DNA of 27,995 nt from an uncultured Clostridia bacterium (GTDB lineage: Bacteria; Bacillota; Clostridia; Oscillospirales; CAG-272): positions 1 through 27,995 of the forward strand of contig CALAXC010000090.1 of NCBI GenBank assembly GCA_937894775.1, read 5' to 3'. The notes beneath the pieces are model-generated. The model was given only the letters and a program-made list of their open reading frames with translations, made no database searches and had not been told where the DNA came from. Of the stretch, positions 24,795 to 27,995 are shown in pieces (within the stretch, counting starts at the first letter, position 1; each line of letters starts with the position of its first letter). The translations under genes and the position numbers were made by a program.

Positions 24795-25166
24795 TTATTT
24801 ACTGTTTTTTGATTTCAAATTTTCCTTAGCCGTGGTAATAGATTTTACAAGCAAAAATCTTATCGTCGAACATTTACGATCGAGTGTTTTATATCTCTGC
24901 TCATCAATATACTCACTTTTCCAAAGCATTTCAAGCCATTTACTTGTTTCGTTAGTTTCTTTAAGTGATATTTCAAGCTTTGAAATAAAGTCGGCTCGAC
25001 CGTGAGCGTATTTGCTTTCAGCAATATTGGCGCAAATACTTGTTGTACTTCTGCCTATTTGATTGGATATGACATTTTCGCGTTTTTCTCGCAACTCTTT
25101 TGTTAGCTTCAAAATATCAACGGATAATTCCATTGAAAGATCACCGAGCTTATCCTCTCTCACCAT
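24795..25166 (-). CDS. Four-helix-bundle protein (S23 / intervening-sequence protein family, Avd-like fold)
   Basis: A 123-residue, almost entirely helical protein with the family signature RSTTSICANIAESKYA near residues 39-54, preceded by VDILKLTKELREK and followed by KLEISLKETNETSKWLEML. These are the four predicted helices of the S23 family (PF05635/TIGR02436). Homologues are encoded in 23S rRNA intervening sequences of some bacteria; the pentameric Avd proteins of diversity-generating retroelements share the fold and bind nucleic acid. No rRNA or reverse transcriptase is visible here. AAAGGCGGTGGT directly precedes the ATG. The promoter at 25187-25215 lies between the gene and an eight-hairpin array, making an RNA- or DNA-binding partnership with the array plausible but unproven. 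Confidence 0.85.
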   Translation of the reverse strand: MVREDKLGDLSMELSVDILKLTKELREKRENVISNQIGRSTTSICANIAESKYAHGRADFISKLEISLKETNETSKWLEMLWKSEYIDEQRYKTLDRKCSTIRFLLVKSITTAKENLKSKNSK

Positions 25167-25186
25167 ACCACCGCCTTTCTGGTTTT

Positions 25187-25215
25187 ATTATATCACACTT
25201 TCAACTAAAAATCAA
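25187..25215 (-). promoter_or_regulatory. Promoter of the four-helix-bundle operon
   Basis: TTGATT (25215-25210), 17 bp, extended TGATATAAT with TATAAT at 25192-25187. The -35 box lies 38 bp from the nearest hairpin of the array. Confidence 0.8.
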
Positions 25216-25253
25216 CTATATTTCAGCGCACCGACCGAACAGCTCAATTCCGT

Positions 25254-25427
25254 TTGCGCGAAGCGCAACATCGTTGGGCGCAAGCCTACATCATTTGCCG
25301 AAGGCAACTTCATTTGAGGCAACGCCTCAACATCGTTCATTTGTGCCGCATGCGGCAATGATGTTCTCGCTTTGCTCGAAATGATGTTGCGTGTGCCACG
25401 CAAATGATGTTGTGCCTAACGGCACAA
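25254..25427. repeat. Array of eight non-identical hairpins with mirror-symmetric linkers
   Basis: Stems: TTGCGC/GCGCAA (25254-25268), GGC/GCC with GCAA loop (25277-25286), TTGCC/GGCAA (25295-25307), TTGAGGC/GCCTCAA (25314-25330), perfect palindrome TGCCGCATGCGGCA (25344-25357), imperfect TTC..GC/GC..GAA (25364-25380), TTGCGTG/CACGCAA (25387-25403) and TTGTGCC/GGCACAA (25410-25427). Linkers left of the palindrome are of the type CATCATT or CATCGTT; those on the right are ATGATGTT, the reverse complement. The right half has an exact 23-bp period. It is non-coding, and the IS begins 7 bp beyond the last stem. Confidence 0.88.
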
Positions 25428-25463
25428 ATGAAAAGGGGCTGTCTCATTAAGACAACCAAAAAA

Positions 25464-25513
25464 GGAGCTCGATACCGAAAGGTATTGAACTCCTATTTGT
25501 TTTGTTGTATAAT
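25464..25513 (+). promoter_or_regulatory. IS left-end hairpin and transposase promoter
   Basis: GGAGCTCGATACC (25464-25476) pairs with GGTATTGAACTCC (25481-25493) around a GAAA loop, followed by a T-rich tract, so it can terminate incoming transcription. The transposase promoter is TTGAAC (25485-25490), 17 bp, TATAAT (25508-25513); its -35 box lies in the right arm of the hairpin. Confidence 0.65.
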
Positions 25514-25563
25514 TTAATCGCCAAACCAAACCAACAACAAAACAACGAGGTAATTGTACAACA

Positions 25564-27105
25564 ATGAGAGATAGAAATCAAGTGGTATTCCCAATAAATT
25601 TAGAAATAAAAATTCCTTCAAATGATATGGTGTTTACAGTAGCAGAAATATGCGAGGGCTTGGACTACACAGAACTCCTAAAAACGTACGTACGCGTGTG
25701 GAGAAAAGTAAATCCCATAACAATGTTTGAAATACTCGTTTTCGGATATATGGAACATGTGTATTCCGGCAGAGATATAGCAAAAGCGTGTAGAACAGAT
25801 ATCCGTTTCATGTGGCTTCTTAATGGAGAATCCGCTCCGAGCCATGCTACGATCTCAAGATTTCAAGATGAAAGACTGTCCGGGGTTATGGAAGGACTAT
25901 TCTATCAGTTTGTTGAAAAACTTTATGAAATGGGAGAGGTTAAATTCAAGAATCTTTTTGTAGACGGAACCAAAATAGAGGCTTATGCAAACAAATATAC
26001 GTTTGTATGGAAAAAGGCTGTAGAAAAGAATCTTGTAAAGCTGAACAAAAAGATAGAAGCTATACTTCCGTTAATAGCAGAAAGATACGGATTCAAAGAG
26101 TTTATCACGATTGAAGATGGTTATGAAGCGTTAGTAAAACAAGCCGAATGGAATAACCTAATATTTGCTGTCGGTAAAGGTAAGCATAAGACACAGCTTC
26201 AAAGAGATATTGAGTTGCTTGAAAGCTTTATGTGCAAACGGAATGAATATTACTGTAATTTAGGAAGATTCGGCAACAGAAACAGTTATTCCAAAACGGA
26301 TATTGATGCAACCTTTATGCATATGAAGGATGACTATATGAGAAACGGTCAGTTAAAACCGGGATACAATATCCAAATAGGAGTGGAAAGCGAATATATT
26401 GTAGGTATTGGAGCATTTTCAAACAGAAGTGACGTAAATACCTTAATACCGTTTCTTAACAGGATAAAAAGCCATACGAGAAGAATATTTGAGCAGATAA
26501 TAGCCGATGCGGGATATGAGAGTAGTGAAAACTATTTGTATCTCGAAGAAAACGGACAAAAATGCTTTATCAAGCCAACAAATTACGAGATAAGCAAAAA
26601 GAGAACGTACAAGACTAATCCCTATGCTGTGGAAAACATGGTATACAACAAAAAGAAAGATGAATACACCTGCCCCAACGGTAAAAAACTAAAATTCAAA
26701 CGAGAAAGTACCAAGACAACCGAGAACGGGTACACTATATCTACAAAATATTACAGCAACGACAAATGCGGAAGGTGTCCGTATAGAGATAAATGCCATC
26801 ATTCAAAGAATGGTTACAGAACAATTAAAGTTAATCAAGTTTTAAACGAATACCGACCTAAAGTACTTGAAGCTTTAACAAGTGAGGAAGGTACACTTCT
26901 TCGTATGAACAGATCTATTCAGGTTGAGGGCGTGTTTGGTGTTATTAAAGAAAATTACGGCTTCAGGCGTTTTCTGACAAGAGGTAAGAAAAACGTTGAA
27001 ACACAGTTTTTCTTACTTGCATTTGCTTTTAACATAGAAAAGCTTTGTAACCGCACAAAAAAAGGAAGAATCGGTCTTGATTTATTCCAACTGAATGCAT
27101 CATAG
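25564..27105 (+). CDS. IS1182-family DDE transposase
   Basis: A 513-residue transposase that cuts and joins the IS ends. The N-terminal DUF772-type region (about 40-130; SGRDIAKACRTDIRFMWLLN, then SHATISRFQDERL) precedes the DDE core. Catalytic residues are probably the Asp of FVDGTKIEA (about 139), the Asp of IADAGYESSE (about 318), and the Glu of VEGVFGVIKENYGFRRF (about 461). The Cys-rich insert CGRCPYRDKCHHSKNGYR near 400-417 is typical of the family. The frame is intact, so the element may be active. The only plausible Shine-Dalgarno (GAGG, 25547-25550) is 13 bp before the ATG, which may keep expression low. Confidence 0.93.
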   Translation: MRDRNQVVFPINLEIKIPSNDMVFTVAEICEGLDYTELLKTYVRVWRKVNPITMFEILVFGYMEHVYSGRDIAKACRTDIRFMWLLNGESAPSHATISRFQDERLSGVMEGLFYQFVEKLYEMGEVKFKNLFVDGTKIEAYANKYTFVWKKAVEKNLVKLNKKIEAILPLIAERYGFKEFITIEDGYEALVKQAEWNNLIFAVGKGKHKTQLQRDIELLESFMCKRNEYYCNLGRFGNRNSYSKTDIDATFMHMKDDYMRNGQLKPGYNIQIGVESEYIVGIGAFSNRSDVNTLIPFLNRIKSHTRRIFEQIIADAGYESSENYLYLEENGQKCFIKPTNYEISKKRTYKTNPYAVENMVYNKKKDEYTCPNGKKLKFKRESTKTTENGYTISTKYYSNDKCGRCPYRDKCHHSKNGYRTIKVNQVLNEYRPKVLEALTSEEGTLLRMNRSIQVEGVFGVIKENYGFRRFLTRGKKNVETQFFLLAFAFNIEKLCNRTKKGRIGLDLFQLNAS

Positions 27106-27293
27106 TCCAACTTTTCATTATTAAATATTTTTCCAAAAAGCGAGGATTTCATATGCCTCTTTTTCCCTATACTCTTTTTCGTCTCAAAACGAGGCTTTTT
27201 TCTTTTTTCGCTTGAATTCATCCATGCTCCATACAAAAAGAGCCGCCTCAAATGCGATTATTTCGCTTTTGAGACAGCCCCGATTTTTATGAA

Positions 27294-27536
27294 CTACCAG
27301 TCATCTTCGTCGTCTTCGCCGTAGATTTCGCCTTCAACATCGCCCAGATCCTGGTCGATTTCGTCTACGATCTCTACGATCTCGGCGATTTCGTTATCCA
27401 GGTCGTCAACGGTCAAAGCCATATCGTCAAGCACATCGATCATTGCCAGAAGCAGCTTGCCTTCGGGCTTGTCGTCGTTGATCTTCAGGCCTTCAGCCAG
27501 GCCCTTCAGGTAAGCAACCTTTTCAGTAATGGTCAT
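27294..27536 (-). CDS. CD1247 N-terminal-domain-like small acidic protein
   Basis: An 80-residue protein beginning TITEKVAYLKGLAEGLKI, a helical domain seen in CD1247-type proteins encoded just downstream of efp in many Clostridia. Its C-terminal half is strongly acidic and ends GEDDEDDW. Function unknown. GGGAGG (27545-27550) sits 8 bp before the ATG, excluding a longer in-frame reading that would overlap efp. Codon use is unlike the rest of the window: seven of ten leucines are CTG and most glycines GGC, whereas genes left of the IS favour CTT and GGA. The IS1182-like element ends 12 bp past its stop codon. Confidence 0.75.
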   Translation of the reverse strand: MTITEKVAYLKGLAEGLKINDDKPEGKLLLAMIDVLDDMALTVDDLDNEIAEIVEIVDEIDQDLGDVEGEIYGEDDEDDW

Positions 27537-27585
27537 TGCAAAAACCTCCCTTAATTGTGGGTTATTGTTTGAACAACAGTCCGGC

Positions 27586-27995
27586 TTAGGCGCGGCCCAT
27601 GTATTCGCCGGTTCTGGTGTCAATCTGAATCTTATCACCCTGTTCAACGAATAATGGAACATATACAGTTGCGCCTGTTTCAACTACAGCCGGCTTGGAA
27701 GCACCTGTTGCTGTATCACCCTTGAAACCAGGTTCTGTATCTGTAATTTCAAGTTCAACAAAGAGAGGTGGTTCAATAGCGAAAACCTGGCCTGCGTGGG
27801 AAAGCATCTTAACCATTTCGTTTTCCTTAACGAACTTTAAGGAATCACCAATCTGGTCTTCAGTCATAGCAATCTGGTCAAATGTTTCAACGTTCATGAA
27901 GTTGTACATTTCACCGTCATTGTATAAGTACTGCATGTCAGATCTTTCGATATGAGCAGCCGGGAACTTTTCGGTTGGACGGAAAGTCTTTTCAA
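27586..27995 (-). CDS. efp: Translation elongation factor P, C-terminal part (5' end beyond window)
   Basis: Relieves ribosome stalling at polyproline stretches. The 136 visible codons include the domain I end FRPTEKFPAAHIERSDMQYLY and the OB-fold domains II and III, with VEPPLF-like IEPPLFVELEITDTEPG and the terminal VPLFVEQGDKIQIDTRTGEY. The N-terminal third with the modifiable lysine/arginine loop lies outside the window. An internal ATG at 27936 is not the true start, because the frame continues in typical EF-P sequence to the window edge. Codons are of the highly expressed type (AAG, GAA, GTT). It precedes the CD1247-like gene by about 50 bp, a conserved clostridial arrangement. Confidence 0.95.
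   Translation of the reverse strand, partial: EKTFRPTEKFPAAHIERSDMQYLYNDGEMYNFMNVETFDQIAMTEDQIGDSLKFVKENEMVKMLSHAGQVFAIEPPLFVELEITDTEPGFKGDTATGASKPAVVETGATVYVPLFVEQGDKIQIDTRTGEYMGRA

Larger units (their letters stand above)
25435..27281 (+). mobile_element. IS1182-family insertion sequence
   Basis: An 1847-bp element bounded by GGGGCTGTCTCA (25435-25446) and TGAGACAGCCCC (27270-27281), perfect 12-bp inverted repeats. It carries one full-length transposase gene. The left end has a hairpin and the transposase promoter. The right end has a subterminal hairpin, CTCAAATGCGA (27247-27257) with TCGCTTTTGAG (27263-27273). No target-site duplication is seen: the flanks are AAAA on the left and GATT on the right. 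The region 27106-27246 is A+T-rich and non-coding. Confidence 0.9.

Noticed and set aside
25254..25427. CRISPR array
   Set aside because: Linkers are only about 8 bp, the repeated part is the linker and not a 25-35 bp repeat, stems are palindromic rather than unique spacers, and no cas genes are present.
24795..25427. Diversity-generating retroelement (because of the Avd-type fold)
   Set aside because: No reverse transcriptase, template repeat or adenine-mutated variable repeat can be found in the window.

Overview
The window looks like chromosome of an uncultured, gut-type anaerobic member of the Clostridia (Bacillota). The grounds are A+T-leaning codon use, AAAGGAGG- or AAAGGCGG-type ribosome binding sites, and sigma-A promoters with a strikingly uniform TGATATAAT or TGGTATAAT -10 box at 17 bp spacing. 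The gene content fits: ferredoxin-dependent 2-oxoacid metabolism, type II pantothenate kinase, a BspA-like leucine-rich-repeat lipoprotein, a BmrCD-type transporter, and an efp gene beside a CD1247-like gene. A species cannot be named from the sequence alone.

Positions 1-7437: a truncated miniature element (1-87), coaW on the minus strand, and a nearly palindromic back-to-back promoter. That promoter also drives a plus-strand operon of a HAD phosphatase, rqcH, and the two halves of a heterodimeric ABC exporter. The operon ends at a bidirectional terminator.

Positions 7447-14725: a six-gene minus-strand operon, transcribed in the order acyl-CoA ligase, iorA, iorB, paaK, ACT protein, AGCS symporter. 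It looks like a cassette for taking up and oxidatively decarboxylating (aryl) amino-acid-derived 2-oxoacids to acyl-CoA and free arylacetate, with reduced ferredoxin. Next come azlCD (branched-chain amino-acid efflux), tRNA-Leu(UAA), a calcineurin-like phosphoesterase, a complete miniature element (17332-17552) and a BspA-like surface lipoprotein.

Positions 20000-25434 are accessory. A DnaB-like ATPase with an altered Walker A motif, a WYL regulator and a PDDEXK_4-type nuclease form a compact operon that resembles a defence cassette. The nuclease carries an in-frame hexanucleotide microsatellite exactly between its catalytic motifs. A second small operon encodes a four-helix-bundle (S23/Avd-type) protein, a frameshifted small gene and a two-TM protein. 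Each operon is followed, 60-67 nt after its last main stop codon, by a repeated 3' element: a conserved ~58-nt block and then a sequence-variable terminator hairpin. Immediately upstream of the four-helix-bundle promoter is an array of eight different hairpins. Their linkers are AACATCATT-like on one side of a central palindrome and AATGATGTT on the other, so the whole array is a nested palindrome.

Positions 25435-27281 hold an intact IS1182-like element abutting the hairpin array without a target duplication. Beyond it lie a CD1247-like gene and the 3' part of efp. The abrupt change of neighbourhood and codon use across the IS makes a rearrangement or assembly junction possible. The IS ends match those of the miniature element at 17332-17552.
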